From Coptis chinensis (lineage: Eukaryota > Streptophyta > Magnoliopsida > Ranunculales > Ranunculaceae), in NCBI GenBank assembly GCA_015680905.1, contig CM027380.1, positions 36,758,001-36,822,000 on the forward strand: a DNA stretch of 64,000 nt, given 5' to 3'. Positions within the stretch are counted from its first letter, which is position 1. The number at the start of each line of letters is the position of its first letter. The position numbers and the translations under genes were made by a program. This document shows, in pieces, positions 12,059 through 24,059 of the stretch. The notes below the pieces were generated by a model that saw nothing but the letters and a program-made list of their open reading frames with translations, was not told the origin of the DNA and made no database searches.

Positions 12059-12288
12059 GCCCTTATGTCCATAACTTGAGGAGATCAGTCCGGGAAGCTG
12101 CTCTCTCACTGCAGTCTTGCGACATGGATTCATTAAGAGATAATCATTCCTATGATGGCTCCACACATTTCTTTATACCTTTTGTGGACTGGATTATCGG
12201 TGCCGGTCCCACCAAGGTGCTTGGAATTAAGAGCAAAGCGACTCTTTCAATCTCCCCGATGATACCCTTTCTTGAACAGTGCTTCTGA
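12059..12288 (+). pseudogene. Unidentified host-like gene fragment
   Basis: An open stretch of about 70 codons reads REAALSLQSCDMDSLRDN, then STHFFIPFVDW and GAGPTKVLG, and stops at TGA 12286. The codon use and amino-acid mix look like a real host protein rather than a transposon, and it begins shortly after TTGGATTTTCCCCCTCTGTAG, a plausible 3' splice site. I do not recognise the family. It lies between TNP1 and TNP2 on the same strand, so it could be captured sequence or part of an old gene the CACTA element entered. Confidence 0.35.
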
Positions 12289-13925
12289 TGGTCTTCCGCG
12301 GGAAACTATGATGAAATAGGGAGTATGTTGACTGACATGGATTCACTCCCCAAGTACACAAGCCCAGATAATGGATTTGCACCTAAACATCAAACTACGA
12401 ACATAACAAAATAACTCACCTGTGCAAACATAAACAATAAGAGCCATGTAACTACACAACTAGAACTCCTAGAAGAATAAGAGAAAAACGGGTAAAAACA
12501 AACCAAACAAAAAAGACTCACTTTGGAGAACTTGGGCGTCTCTGAGTGCCAAACATGGATTTTAGATTATCAAGAGCCTCTTCAGTAGCCTGCCAAAAGG
12601 GTCCCTCATCATATTCAGATTATATGTCTTGAAAAGGATAGTGAGAGAATGCCAGAGAGCCAAACATGATAAAGAGGGGTAATACTTGTTTCTTAGCTCC
12701 TTCCCATGTTGACCCAATTCCTTTACCTAAGACCTTTCCTTCTATTTCAACCTAAAATATAGTTTTCAATGAAAACAATTATAGATAATTCATTTAGTTC
12801 AATTCAATGGGCATGCTCTTTTCATAAAAAACCATTAAAATAAAATAGGCATGCTTTTAATATTTCCCTAACATTACCTTACAAATGACTGAAGAAATCC
12901 AACCAAGAGTACATATTTTTAATACTCAAACTGTACATAGAGAACCTACCAACTGAATAGTGATTAGTGACTAAGATATCAAGGGAAAACGCTTTTAATG
13001 CTCAAAGTATACATGGAGATCGCACAAACAGACTGGTCATCTAGAGATTAATATATAGTATATCTAGTGCAAATCCATTATTGTTTCTTCATTTTATTAT
13101 TACTTTTTTTTTTTTTTTGCAGCGAAAAAAAAAAGTAAGTATTTGTGGACTTGAAAATAGAAAATAAAAAACACAAAATAATAGTGGCAATTGGAAAGTT
13201 TCAACTCTAATCATCAACTTAATTCATGTAAAATATATTTTCACACACATTAATTAAGGCTTCTGCTATGGGCACCTTCAATTTCATATCGGGCAGACCC
13301 AAAAAAAAATTAAAACAAGTTTGTCATTGACCTAAAAAACATGTTTTGTGTTGGGCACCCCCCAAGTACATCAAGTTAATAACCTGTTATGGCAACCTCT
13401 TATAGCCCTTCTCTCCCTACATTTAAAACTCAAAGTTAGGGTTTACATAAACAATATGAATAAGAGTGATTATAATCAAACATTTGCAAAATTCAAATAA
13501 TATTTAATTTTAAATCTAAACTTGTTATTTTCCATTTCATTCTGTGCAATTGTGAATCAACAACTAGTTTATTCTATCCGTTTAAGAGAAAAGATGTTAC
13601 AAATGTACCAGTAGATGACACCCACTACTGTTACCCACCAAAGTCTTGCGCATTTCCAACCTAAAACTACAAAAATACCACCGGACTTCTTGAAGACCAC
13701 ATTTTAACTCAATTTGCTCGTGGACAATTGTCAAGATCCTATGAATTATATAGAACGGCTTTTACAAATGCACCATAAGCTACAACTACTGTTACCCACC
13801 AAAGTCTCTCCCCCCCCCCCCCAACGCATTTTCCAACTTAAAAACTTAGAAAGATACCCATGTATGTACTTCATTTCTCAATACCACATTTAAACCCAAT
13901 TTGCTCGTTTCAAGATCCTATATAG
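12289..13925. other. AT-rich spacer with a diverged direct duplication
   Basis: No gene is visible. Poly-T/poly-A stretches occur near 13105-13135. Two related blocks of about 150 bp (about 13607-13755 and 13760-13925) share TACTGTTACCCACCAAAGTC, then GCATTT-CCAAC, ACCACATTT-AA and CAATTTGCTCGT. The second contains a run of 13 C (13810-13822). Another ATTAGTTACCCACCAAAGC copy follows at about 14695, so the repeat family continues past the solo LTR. Confidence 0.5.
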
Positions 13926-13926
13926 G

Positions 13927-14364
13927 TGTAGTGGGCAAATATCGTGCCTTTAAATATTTTTATTTGATATTTCAAAACTTGAGATATTGATATAAGGATC
14001 AATATCTCGATATATTGCGTGGTTATTTCAAATGTTTGCAGGTATTAAACAGGAAAAGAGGGAGGAAGACAAGGGACACGTGTCATGAGTTGACTAGATC
14101 AAAGTTAATTGGGGACACTATATAAAGACTAGATGGAGAAGAAAGAGAGATTCATTCGATCATTCCCACAAAAAGTGTTAGAAAATAAGAGAGAGAAACA
14201 GAGAAACAGAACAAATGTAAACCTCCATTATTGATAAATAAAAAGTGTTGTTTCACTTCAATTCAACCTCATTCAAACTACATTTCTATCACTCATCTTC
14301 AATTACGAACAATAATTCGTGTGATCTAAGATCAATCATCCAGAGATAGTTCTTAGACATCACA
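13927..14364 (+). mobile_element. Solo LTR with TSD ATAGG
   Basis: It starts TGTAGTGGGC and ends AGACATCACA, giving the TG...CA ends of LTRs. The flanks 13922-13926 and 14365-14369 are both ATAGG, a perfect 5-bp target-site duplication. A TATA box (TATATAAA) lies at 14119-14126 and an AATAAA signal near 14240. No gag or pol lies beside it, so it is a solo LTR left by recombination between two LTRs. The superfamily is unknown; its length of 438 bp fits copia or gypsy. Confidence 0.8.
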
Positions 14365-14494
14365 ATAGGTATATAAAGGTATTTTATACAATGACTTTAC
14401 AAGTGCAACTTTAGCATTTCTATAATCCAACTTAAGAGTAGGTAGGGGTAGGAAATTGAACCTGACCCGACCCGCACTGAACCCGAATATGTCA

Positions 14495-14567
14495 GGTTCG
14501 GATACATTTCTATAATCGTATTTAAATTTGGGTCGGATACAAATATGGGTAATTCGGGTTCGGATAC
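14495..14567. repeat. Three GGTTCGGATAC-type short repeats
   Basis: Copies lie at 14495-14505, 14530-14540 (GGGTCGGATAC) and 14556-14567 (GGGTTCGGATAC), with ACCCGAATA just upstream. They may be a remnant of a small transposon; nothing else supports a family. Confidence 0.4.
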
Positions 14568-16042
14568 GTATTTTAGGTAATTTTTCACATTTTTAGTGTT
14601 ACCCAATTGGGTTTGGGGCATAGATTTAGTAAAGCAAAAAAATTGGATTTCAATATTGGCATATTTGACCCGTTCCCTACCCTAACCAATGCCCCATTAG
14701 TTACCCACCAAAGCTTCTCCTACCCACTTAAAGTTTTGATTAGTAGGCGAATTTATTGTTTGTTTATTTTTATTTATCTTTATTATTATTTTTTAAATCT
14801 ATATAAGTATTTTTAAGTTTTTTCTAAATGTACCTTTGTTCAAAGAATTTTCGGAGAATTGAAAATCAAAATAAAAACAAAAAATAATAGTGGATGTGTA
14901 TGAACCCAATGTATTTTTAAAAATTCAACATAAATTGAGAAAGTCCAACCTTATTTACTATACCAAAATACAAAAGAATAAAAATGGGATTCTGTTCTTA
15001 TATTAATACAAGAATTCAACTAAAATGATAATTATATCATACTTGTAAATTAAGTTAACTATTAACAATTTCAAATGGATCACTCCCTCTATTGAAAATG
15101 GGTAACGGGTTTTCAAAGGTATAATTGGTTTTAAAATTAAACCAATTTGTTATGAATTTTTCATTTGTTTTAATCATGATTCTTGAGCAAATCTTCAAAA
15201 GAGTTGTTGTCTATGGGGCAGTATGTAAAAGTATAATCTTAATTTGGTATTAAATATGCTAAATATTTAGTTTTTTTTTTATGGGAATAATTAAAGTGAG
15301 TTTATGACAATTAATTGATGTTTATTAAGAATGAAAAATTGTTAAAAACGAAGAGGAACATGGATTAATAGGTTAATGAAATTTTCTCATAAAAGTTAAT
15401 TTTAGGTTTTGCCTCTCACCATTGAGATACGAAGCAAAATACATCTCGATGTGAAACGATTGATGGTTTGTGAAGCCGCACATGTGTTTTAGTGAGGGAT
15501 ATCGCTTTGAATCCCAACGTCTAAAGAAAAGCAACTAAAATGGGAAGTTAAGTTCCCATAAAACAGTTATGGGAACTTCCAATCTATCTTTTCTCTGTCT
15601 CCTCCTTCCCCCTCAACACAACCTTTTTTTTTTTTACTCTCTTTCCCTAAAGTTAGATTGTGTATATCTACCGTCACTACCAGTTCAAGGTTTTACGTGA
15701 CCATCAATCAGTATTAACCAGTGTTTTCTCTTTGATCAAGTAAGCACTTTTCTTCAATATTAAATCTTATTTTTAGTTGTCTAATTGTTTTTTATCCTCT
15801 CGAAATCGATTAAAAATTATCTGCACCATGTAGTTAAATTCAGCGAGTTCAATTTCTCATATTTTATACTGTATTCTCACTATGCAGTTGCTATTGATTG
15901 ATATGACTCAAAAGATTACAAAATTGTCATTTTCTTGATTCTGTTTTTTTATATATATTTTATCTTGTCGAGGATTGTTTATAATTGCATAGAAATATGC
16001 CTTTACCTATCTAAATTATGCTTGTTTTAAACATGTTGCAGA
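14568..16042. other. AT-rich 5' region of TNP2, no coding sequence
   Basis: The stretch holds no supported gene. A hairpin (15550-15578) with 12-bp perfect arms AAGTTCCCATAA and TTATGGGAACTT around AACAG lies within it. A pyrimidine-rich stretch follows at 15590-15650, and a plausible 3' splice site (TGTTGCAG) ends at 16041, just before the TNP2 start. It is likely the promoter and 5' leader, with an intron, of TNP2. Confidence 0.45.
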
Positions 16043-16342
16043 ATGGAAATGGGTGACTCTGCAAAAGACGACAGGTCCTGGATTGATCTTAGCTTTCCTG
16101 ATCAACGTTTTATTGATGGTGTGTCGAGCTTTGTGAAATTCCTGCAAGTTCGTTTTCCTGATACAGAGATGACACAATGCCTATGTAATATGTGCAAGAA
16201 TCAACGAATTCCAGTTCCTTATGAAGAAGTGAAGATAGATTTGTTCAAACATGGTTTCAACCCGGCTTATAAGATTTTGTACTTGCATGGTGACAATGAA
16301 ACATTTGAGCACGCCGATAATGAATCAAGATTCCATGACCAC
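16043..16342 (+). pseudogene. tnp2: CACTA transposase TNP2, N-terminal segment
   Basis: The start at 16043 follows a TGTTGCAG acceptor. The product opens MEMGDSAKDDRSWIDLSF and continues with CLCNMCKNQRIPVPYEEV and FKHGFNPAYKILYLHG. This matches the transposase-associated N-terminal domain of plant TNP2 proteins (PF13963), a Cys-containing module. The frame is open until it meets the left LTR of element A1 at 16343. It resumes at 25645-25649, the duplicated ACCAC, as HHQED-VYMDDFDELL, so the insertion alone broke the frame here. Confidence 0.9.
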
Positions 16343-17893
16343 TGACACTCACTCATTTTTGTGTGTAGATGGTGTATGGATGATGTAGATAGATGATGGT
16401 CGTTGAACAAATAGAAACGTATCAAAACCTAATTATCCTTCAATAAGTAAAGGATGAGTAGGGTATCGTTCCACTTTTAAGTGTATGTTATGTGAAGGAC
16501 AGGACTGGAAAGGGGGTTTAAGGGATTAAAAACTATGATTATAGAGATTTAGATTCTAATGCTAAACTAAACTAAATTAACTAAACTATTGGGAATTTAT
16601 AAGAAAAGGAATTCAAGAGATTAGAATCCACCAATACTTTTAATCTATGACCTTCTGCTTCATGGTTGTTCTTACAAGTATACTACAATTAGACAATCGA
16701 GCAAGTGCCGATGCCCTCTTGGACGAAACATCGTTAACAATTAACTCTACTTAAGGTTGTTCTTATGTTTATGCAATTAATATCTTCTTTCCTTTTATGT
16801 AAGCTCGGGCAGCCATTCAATGTATTACCAAGAGCAACATCAAGGAGTACTTCCTAATAGGGCGGCCATTCAATGAATCACCACTTAAGGCAAACACAAA
16901 GAATACTTCCCCTAGGCAGCCACTCCCTGAGCTACCCCTTCTAAGGCAACACAAAGAATACATCCCTAACACTAAAGAACTATACTACTAGAAGAAAAGT
17001 AAAGAACACTAGCATGATATTAATATTGCAAAACATAAACCATATTCTATACTTCCATCCCCTGGTGTGGGCAATGGAACTAATAACTAAAAACATAAAG
17101 AACTAACCTGATTGAAGAACACCATGAACCAGAAGAATCATTAAACCTTAAGCACTTGCTTCATCTCCTCCCTTTAAAGAGAAGATTAGCCTTCCATAAA
17201 GAAGGAAGAACACGAAGAACGAGAAGAAGAAGAGTCGAAGAACATAAGACTAGAAAGACTAATTTATTAAGACTCAGCTAGTTAAAACCGATTTTTTATT
17301 ATTAATCTCTCTCTACCTCAAGTTATGGAGACAAGATTATAAGTGAATTGGCACTTTACATGAGGCACTTAGGTCCTCTATTTATAGGGGTTACAATGAG
17401 CTCTAGAAGCATTCCAAATCGTCATTTGTTTCCTAATACAAATAGACTTCTTTCAGAGTCCAACTTCATCTCCAAAACTGAGAAGGAATTGGTTACAGTG
17501 TCGATTCATGCGTCTGGATGCACTATTCATGTGTCCCAGACGCGTAAGCCTATTTTGTCTCTTCTGCTCTATCCTTTTATCCTCTTTTGCGGGCTTTGGT
17601 CCAAGCAATGAATCCTTTGGCCTTGGGCTTCCAAATAGGCTTTAAAATAGGTCCAAGTCGCATCTTTAATAGCTTCAATTTCTTAGCCTTCTCCATGATT
17701 GTCCACGGGCTTCCCATGTGATCCTTTATGCTCCGAATTGCTCCATTTTATCCCTTTTTCTCTAATATTCTACAAAACTCTCTTTCTCACCTGTAGAATC
17801 TTAAAACATAATTTACAAACACTATTAGTCCACTAAGATGGCTAAACAAGAGGCATAATCGAAGGTTAAATTGCATTTTTTGAGCACTTATCA
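16343..17893 (-). mobile_element. LTR of A1 (3' LTR by transcription)
   Basis: On the plus strand it runs from TGACACTCACTC to GAGCACTTATCA. On minus, a TATA box (TATAAATA) lies at 17379-17386. The sequence agrees closely with the LTR at 24060-25644; about a dozen differences are seen in the first 400 bases. It lacks the roughly 41-bp extra segment of the other LTR. The next bases inward (CAACTCCCAACTAGCC) read on minus as a purine-rich tract, the likely plus-strand primer. Confidence 0.93.
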
Positions 17894-20089
17894 CAACTCC
17901 CAACTAGCCTTTTGCTAGTCTCTTAGCAAATAAGATAAAAATAGATAAGTGATCAAAATCACATTCTAATAACAAAAATAAAATCTTAACTCACTTTCGC
18001 AGGCATCGCGATTACATTTACCATATGCAACAAGGCTTTAAACCTTTAAGTTCCCCAAAAAGGACGAGTTATAGTCTCGTGAGGGTTTTCAGGTGATATA
18101 CCCACAAAATCAATCAATACCATATTCAAGAATGATAGTATTTTTTAGAGAGAGAAATTCCTTACCCACTTAGTGCTTACTCTAACAGACGGTATCCATT
18201 GCGAACTATATTACTGCAAAGACTCATAGATTATGATGGGAGATAGTAAAAATTGACAAAATTCTCAATCAAGGCTTATGTGTGTACTTAGTCAATCTCC
18301 TATACTCTCCTATCCAAGAAACGAAATCCCTAGTTTACCATAGGTAGATAATCTCGACTTTCAATCCTCACCGGTCATACTCTCAGAAAAGAATCTCTTA
18401 GAAGATGGTCTACTATTTTACCTCATGTATGTGGGGAAAAGAATAATGCATACGAACATCCCACATACTACCTTGAAAAACAGACTTCTGAATAAAAGTA
18501 GTCTCATGGAAAGAATATCAATCACATATGAAGTGTCGGGTCCTTCACTTTAGCATCCTCTCACCTATTCTAGACTTCGTACCATACTGTAGTGATAAGT
18601 CATGGGTTGTAACTTGGCTTGGGTATTAGTTTATGAAGGAAAGGTAAAAAGGATTCTAAGGTTGTTTCTGAAAAACACTAAGGGTTCTGCTTCTTTCTTT
18701 GGAAGATTTCTTCAAATTCTGTATTGCAGAGAAAAATTTTCCTTTGTCTTAGCTTTTCCATCCATTCTGTTCAACTTTTTTTTTTTAAACTCAGTGGTAT
18801 ATCCTTGTAATCTTCCTTTTGTGGTCTTTCTTCCTCCTTGTGCCCCTCGTATTCTCATAAACATATGGGTATGGCTGATAAAGATATTGGCTATACTCCT
18901 TGTCTGGAGTTAGGTAAAAGATAAAGGGTTTTGGAAGAAAAATGGCTTATTGTAAGGCTCAAAAGGGTTTAACATAATGGTCCTACTAGGTGGGATAAAG
19001 GCTGAATGGGTTCACTACTTGACTTATCAGTATGATACTCTGTTTCGAATAGACTACAAGACCTAATGGCTATCTCCCCAGTTGATGTCACTTCGTGATT
19101 AACCAAATCAACGAATAATGAGACTATATTACAACGACATAAAGAACTGAAAGATGTTGAGTCACTAAAACTCAGATTTTTTCATAAGAACTCTCCAAAG
19201 AATGGGTATAAAGCTCAAGTCTTACGGGCTAAGTCTAAAAATTCTACTTCCAGTTTACTAGGGGTTTAAATCTCTCTTCTAGCAAAAGTACACAAAACTG
19301 ACCAAATACTATGGTGGTGCCTTGATAAAGAATTCTATCAATAAGAACTATGTCCGAGCATAATAAATAGTCTAAGCGGTAATGAAATCAATAATATCAA
19401 CTATCTATCAAACTCAACACTAAGCATTATAGAATATATCCCAGACTCATCATTAAAATTCATTTTTCTCATGCTACTGATATAGAAACCAAAAATATTT
19501 TTGTTTTTTTTGAAAATTCATTTTCGAAATTCATTTCTCAAGTACACCCTCCCCCTACTTATGCATGCATTGACCTCAATGTATAAAGAAGTAAATGAAA
19601 TGGATGAGAAAAGGTAGGATATTACCATTGATGCCGAATATCAGAATTAGTTCAAGAAACAAATTTTTAGGTCTTTTTACGTCAGATCCCCAGGACATAA
19701 TGTGAGTCCTTTAAAGTCAGATCCTCAAGACTTTTGAGTCCTTTATAGTCAGATCCTCAAGACTAGTACTCCCACCCACTAGGTTCCACTTTGTAGGAAT
19801 TCTTCTGATCTCTCTCAACATGTGATTGACAAAAGTATACCTTGTACCAACAATTTTCTCTTAATGGTTGTAACCCAGGACAAGTTTCATAATGGCAATT
19901 CTTACAGCAACCTAGCTTACGCACTCTCTTGTTATGTGCAAATGGACTTTTACTGAACCCTACACGAGCCATAGAAATATTCTTCCTTTGAAGGTCAACA
20001 GGGAGTAAATCCTATAAACTAACAGGTGGGGAATACTTAGGTTTCCATCTCAAAACTAATCTTTCGACAACATGCTTACTTCCTGTAGA
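17894..20089 (-). other. Non-coding 3' region of A1
   Basis: I see no open frame worth calling. The part 18590-19680 is homologous, in reverse orientation, to 62990-63900 of element C, so it is a conserved untranslated region of this Athila-type family. A Cys-containing minus frame at 19763-19972 (GCCKNCHYETCPG) has no recognised fold and may be a remnant of the integrase region. Confidence 0.55.
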
Positions 20090-20806
20090 CATTTTCGCTC
20101 GATCTACTAGAATTCCTTCCAGCAGTATCCCTTCCTTTACCATGAAGTGACACTTTTCCCAGTTCAGAACTAAGTTGGTATCGCAACAACATTAAAGGAC
20201 TAAGGAGAGATGATGCAAACAATCCTCAAAAGGACATGTGAATGTCTTCTCTTGGTCCTCAGGGTGAATATGGATCTGAAAGTATCCTGAGTAACCATCA
20301 AGAAAGCAATGAGAGTAAGCTTGTCCGGCTAATCTTTCTAATATCGATCGATGAAAGGCAATGGAAAATGATCTTTCCTCGATCGCTTATTCAACTTCCC
20401 CATGTCGATCGCAAAACTCTCCATCCAAATCAAATCTCGGTTGGAATCAACTCATTGTTCTCATTCTCAATTCTTGTGGTTCCAAACTTCTTCGCACAAC
20501 TTGAACTGGACTAACCTATCGACTATCGAAAATAGGGTAGATAATGTCTTGCCAAGGAGGAGTTTGACAACCTCTTGCTTAGAAGTCTTGGAATCCTCTT
20601 TTCGGATGAATCCTATGTTGAACTATCATAGGGTCGATCCCCTTGATATCATCAATTGTCCAACCTATAGCTGACTTGTGTTCCTTTTAAAAGTGATACT
20701 AACCTAGATTCCCCGCTCCTCGGTCAAATCGATGCAATGACTCTTGGGTAGGTTCCCAAATCTCCCAAGAAAACATACTTGAGTGTAGACGGAAAAGGCT
20801 TCAATT
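20090..20806 (-). pseudogene. Decayed reverse transcriptase of A1
   Basis: The minus strand shows FLDGYSGYFQIHIHPEDQ near 20300-20243, RT motif A with its catalytic Asp, then NLVLNWEKCHFMVKEGI near 20190-20140. In related elements a stretch with the YxDD box lies between these two; here it is gone, so a deletion removed the active site. Several stops and frameshifts separate the pieces, and no integrase can be found further on. Confidence 0.7.
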
Positions 20807-22037
20807 CTAGCTTAGGCGGCTCCTCTTAAGCTCTTTATATGGTCCATCAGGCATTGCCTCAACACTAAGTTCCTCACAGTCTGAGTCTGTTAGAGCTTTC
20901 AACAACTCATCAGTAGGATATGAATGAGTCAGATAATCCTGTGCTAACGCTTCAATCATACAAACCTCGTTCACGCCACACACCTCCTGTGGTTGCTGTA
21001 ACATATGGAAAACATTGGTCTCGACTTTCATATTACCAAAAGATAACGTCATATTACCATTTTGACAGTTGATGAGTGCATTTGCAGTGGCCAAGAATGG
21101 TCTGCCTAGAATGATTGGTATCTGCCTACCAGATGTAAGTTCTGTGTCGAGTACTATGAAATCAACCGGATAATAGAAATCTTCGATCTTGACTATGACG
21201 TCTTCAATTAGTCCTCTAGGTATCTTCATCGATCTATCCGCCAAACCGTAAAGTAACATCATTCGGTTTTAGATCCTTCAAGCCCAACTTATCATAGATC
21301 GAAATATGGTAGAAGATTCACACCGCACCCAAATCTAATAAAGCTTGTTCCTCCAAAGAATCTCCATTGCATGTAACAGTTGGACTTCCAGGATCTTTCA
21401 GTTTCACAACCGATAGATTTTGTAGGTACGATGAACATCGTTGAGCGATAAAAGCTTCTTTTGGAATGTTGGTCTTCTTCTTCACTAGATCTTTCAGGAA
21501 CTTGGCATACGAGGGAACTTGCTTGATGGCAGTCAGAAATGGGATATTAATCTGTAAATTCTGAAATACATCGCAAATCTCCTTGTACTGGTCATCTTTT
21601 CTGGTATTCACTAGTTTTGAAGGAAACGGTGCTAGCAGATTATTCAATATCGGTTCTCTTCTTTTGGCTTCGGTTGGCTTGGTAACAAATAGTGGAGTGA
21701 CAGGTGGAGTCACTCGTGATGGCTTCTTCTTACTTACTTTTACAGTAGTTCCTTCAGCTTCTCTCTCAACAGTTACTTTAGTGGGTGACACAACACTAGA
21801 TATATCTGGAATGTTAGAACTGGGTGGGATGGTGGGGACATAAGTTACCTTAGGCTCCACAGAATCTTTTCCTGGTTCATAGACAATCTTGTTATCAACT
21901 TTCTTGCCTGACCTCAGAGTGGTGATAGCATTAACTTGTTCATGAGTAATCTCCAGGTTATCCACCTGCAGGACACCTCTTCCTTTCGGATTTAGCTCCG
22001 GCTGGCTTGATAATGTTCCTTTCGATCTTTCCGTCAA
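20807..22037 (-). pseudogene. Gag C-terminal linker and aspartic protease of A1
   Basis: The first frame (22037-21318) carries VNAITTLRSGKKVDNKI, NIPFLTAIKQVPSYAKFLKD and ends at the active-site segment LLDLGA followed by a stop. The second (21262-20807) has KIPRGLIEDVIVKIEDFYYP, IPIILGRPFLATANALI and MTLSFGN. This is the retropepsin pattern of Athila-type elements, where DLGAS often stands for the usual D[ST]GA. A frameshift and a stop split the domain between active site and flap. It would cut the Gag-Pol chain inside the virus-like particle. Confidence 0.82.
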
Positions 22038-22219
22038 GGCGGTAGCGATTTGCCCTATCTAGCCTTGAATGACACTAAAGTTATTCTCCAACTTCTGGGT
22101 TCTTTGATTTGTCTGTTTCAGCTCATTGACAATGGTGGTGATAGCATCTTCCAGATGTGGGGTAACTGCCTTGCTCGACTGAGGTGTAGGGGCAATATAT
22201 CCACTCATAAGATTTGGTA

Positions 22220-23429
22220 CTAACTCTCTGTTTGTGTTAGCTTGGTATTGCTAGTTCTGGTATGACTGTTGATTTCTATATGGTTGCTGGCGATTTTGAA
22301 ACTGATACTGGTTATTCTGGAACTGATTTGACTGATTCTGGAATCCTGGAGGAAAATTCCTCTGATTTGTATTTTGTGGCTTCTAATAATTCTGTCCCTG
22401 ATTGAACTGGTTATTCTTCCTAAAGAGTTGATACTACATGCCTCTGCATTAGTATCTAGATAGCACGAACACTTTTCAGTGGTATGGCCTTCATCAGAAC
22501 ATAGCTCACAAATTGCATAACAAGGCTTGGATGGCTGAGGTTTAGCTTGGAAATTGTTTGCTTTTGGAGGATTCATGGAGAACTGATCAAACTTCTTGTT
22601 CAGATTTTCAAGTCCTGTTGATAGGCTTTCCATAATTGATAGCATCGCTTGATTTGGGTCTTCTTGAATTTGATTGCCAAATTGCTTCGGCACCCCTTCC
22701 ACTCTAGCTACGTCCTTGTTGCTAGTACTCCATTGTTGAGTGTCTTCAGCTAAATTCTCGAGAAAGTTGTAGGCTTCCTCTCCATCCAATGATGTAAACT
22801 TACCTTGATGCATTGATCAGTATCATCATCCGCTTGTTCATAGTAGAAAGTCCTCGAAAAAAAAAATGAGCCAGTGTGCTCTTATCATAACCATGATGTG
22901 GACATGAGACTAGCAGATTATTGAATTTCTCCCAGCTTTGATGATATTCTTCTGTCACCTTCCCTTTGAAATTGCTGATGGCTTGCTGCATGGCATCTGT
23001 CTTCTGTGGTGGGTAGAACTTGTTCATAAACTTTGTTCTCAACTTCTCCCAGTTGTTGATTGAATTGATCGGCTGTGCAGTTAACCATTCGGATGCTTTA
23101 CCTTCGAGTGGGAGTGGGAAAAGAATTAACTTGATACTCTCATCCCTGATATTCTGGTTCTTGAAAGTTCTGAGGACTGATAAAAATTTGTTCATGTGAA
23201 CATAAGGCTGAACATTGTCTGAACCATTAAACTTTGGAAGTATAGAGATTACTGATGCTTTAAGTTCAAACTGATTAGCTTCTGTCTCTGGAAAAACAAT
23301 ACTGCTGGGTGGGTCTCCAATGATTGGTGAATAGAAATCACTCAGCTTCTTCCTCTGTTGTGCTTGCATAGGTGGGATAGCTTCAGGATTATTTGGGTTC
23401 ATAACACCTCCATCATTTCTTGCGGCCAT
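22220..23429 (-). pseudogene. Gag of A1 with zinc knuckle
   Basis: The start at 23429 (MAARNDGGVMNPNNPEA) matches the start in element C at 58337; an upstream in-frame extension exists but is less conserved. It reads FELKASVISILPKFNG, LPLEGKASEWLTAQPINS and FMNKFYPPQKTDAM, a capsid-type gag. A frameshift near 22810 moves the rest to another frame, which contains a CCHC knuckle CELCSDEGHTTEKC (C-X2-C-X4-H-X4-C) near 22500. Gag packages the RNA. Confidence 0.85.
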
Positions 23430-24040
23430 TGTTTCAATCTCGTCTAGTATTCTTGTGAGTCGGTTGTTAAACCTTGTCCACTGTTGTGTTCTTACCGGAC
23501 GATGATATGGACGATGGAGCATATACTAGAAAATGCTATGCGAAAATGACGAAAATCTATCCTACAATGCTTGAATAATATGCAACTATTCTAAATTATA
23601 CTAAAATGTAAAACTACTTTCCTCAACTGGGTTGGGCTTTGCAGCTAGTATCTCGCCCGTTGTCTAAAGCTGTCTCTTCTAGGGTTATGGTGAATCACTT
23701 GGATTGCTTAAGTACCACGGCTCACAGACGATAGTCCGTTTGTCAAGATTCAGACAAGAAACACTAGAGTTTGATATTTTGCTGTGTTGGCTTACAACTT
23801 CAATTGTTGAAAAGATCTTAAATGCAATTATACTAGAAAGCAATAAAACTAAACTATGATGCAACTATACTAAGAATGAAATAAAAAAAATGAAGATTCG
23901 ACTAACCTGGATGGTAGATCTTGTCTTCGAGATGTCCTTCAAGCTTCTCTCTTTCTTAAAAGGATGGATGATGCGGCTAAAAACTACCTCAAGATCCAAA
24001 CTTCTAATCTTGAAAGAAAATGTTAAACATAAACAACTTA

Positions 24041-24058
24041 AAACGGCAGCGGTGCCAT
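24041..24058 (-). other. Primer binding site of A1
   Basis: Read on minus, the sequence after the LTR is AA then TGGCACCGCTGCCGTTTTA. It starts TGG as a tRNA-CCA complement should and its first bases resemble the TGGCGCCG type used by Athila elements. The tRNA is not identified. Confidence 0.7.
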
Positions 24059-24059
24059 T

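Noticed and set aside
20242..20674. Two plus-strand frames of 90 codons
   Set aside because: They lie opposite the decayed A1 RT whose motif A is clear on minus.
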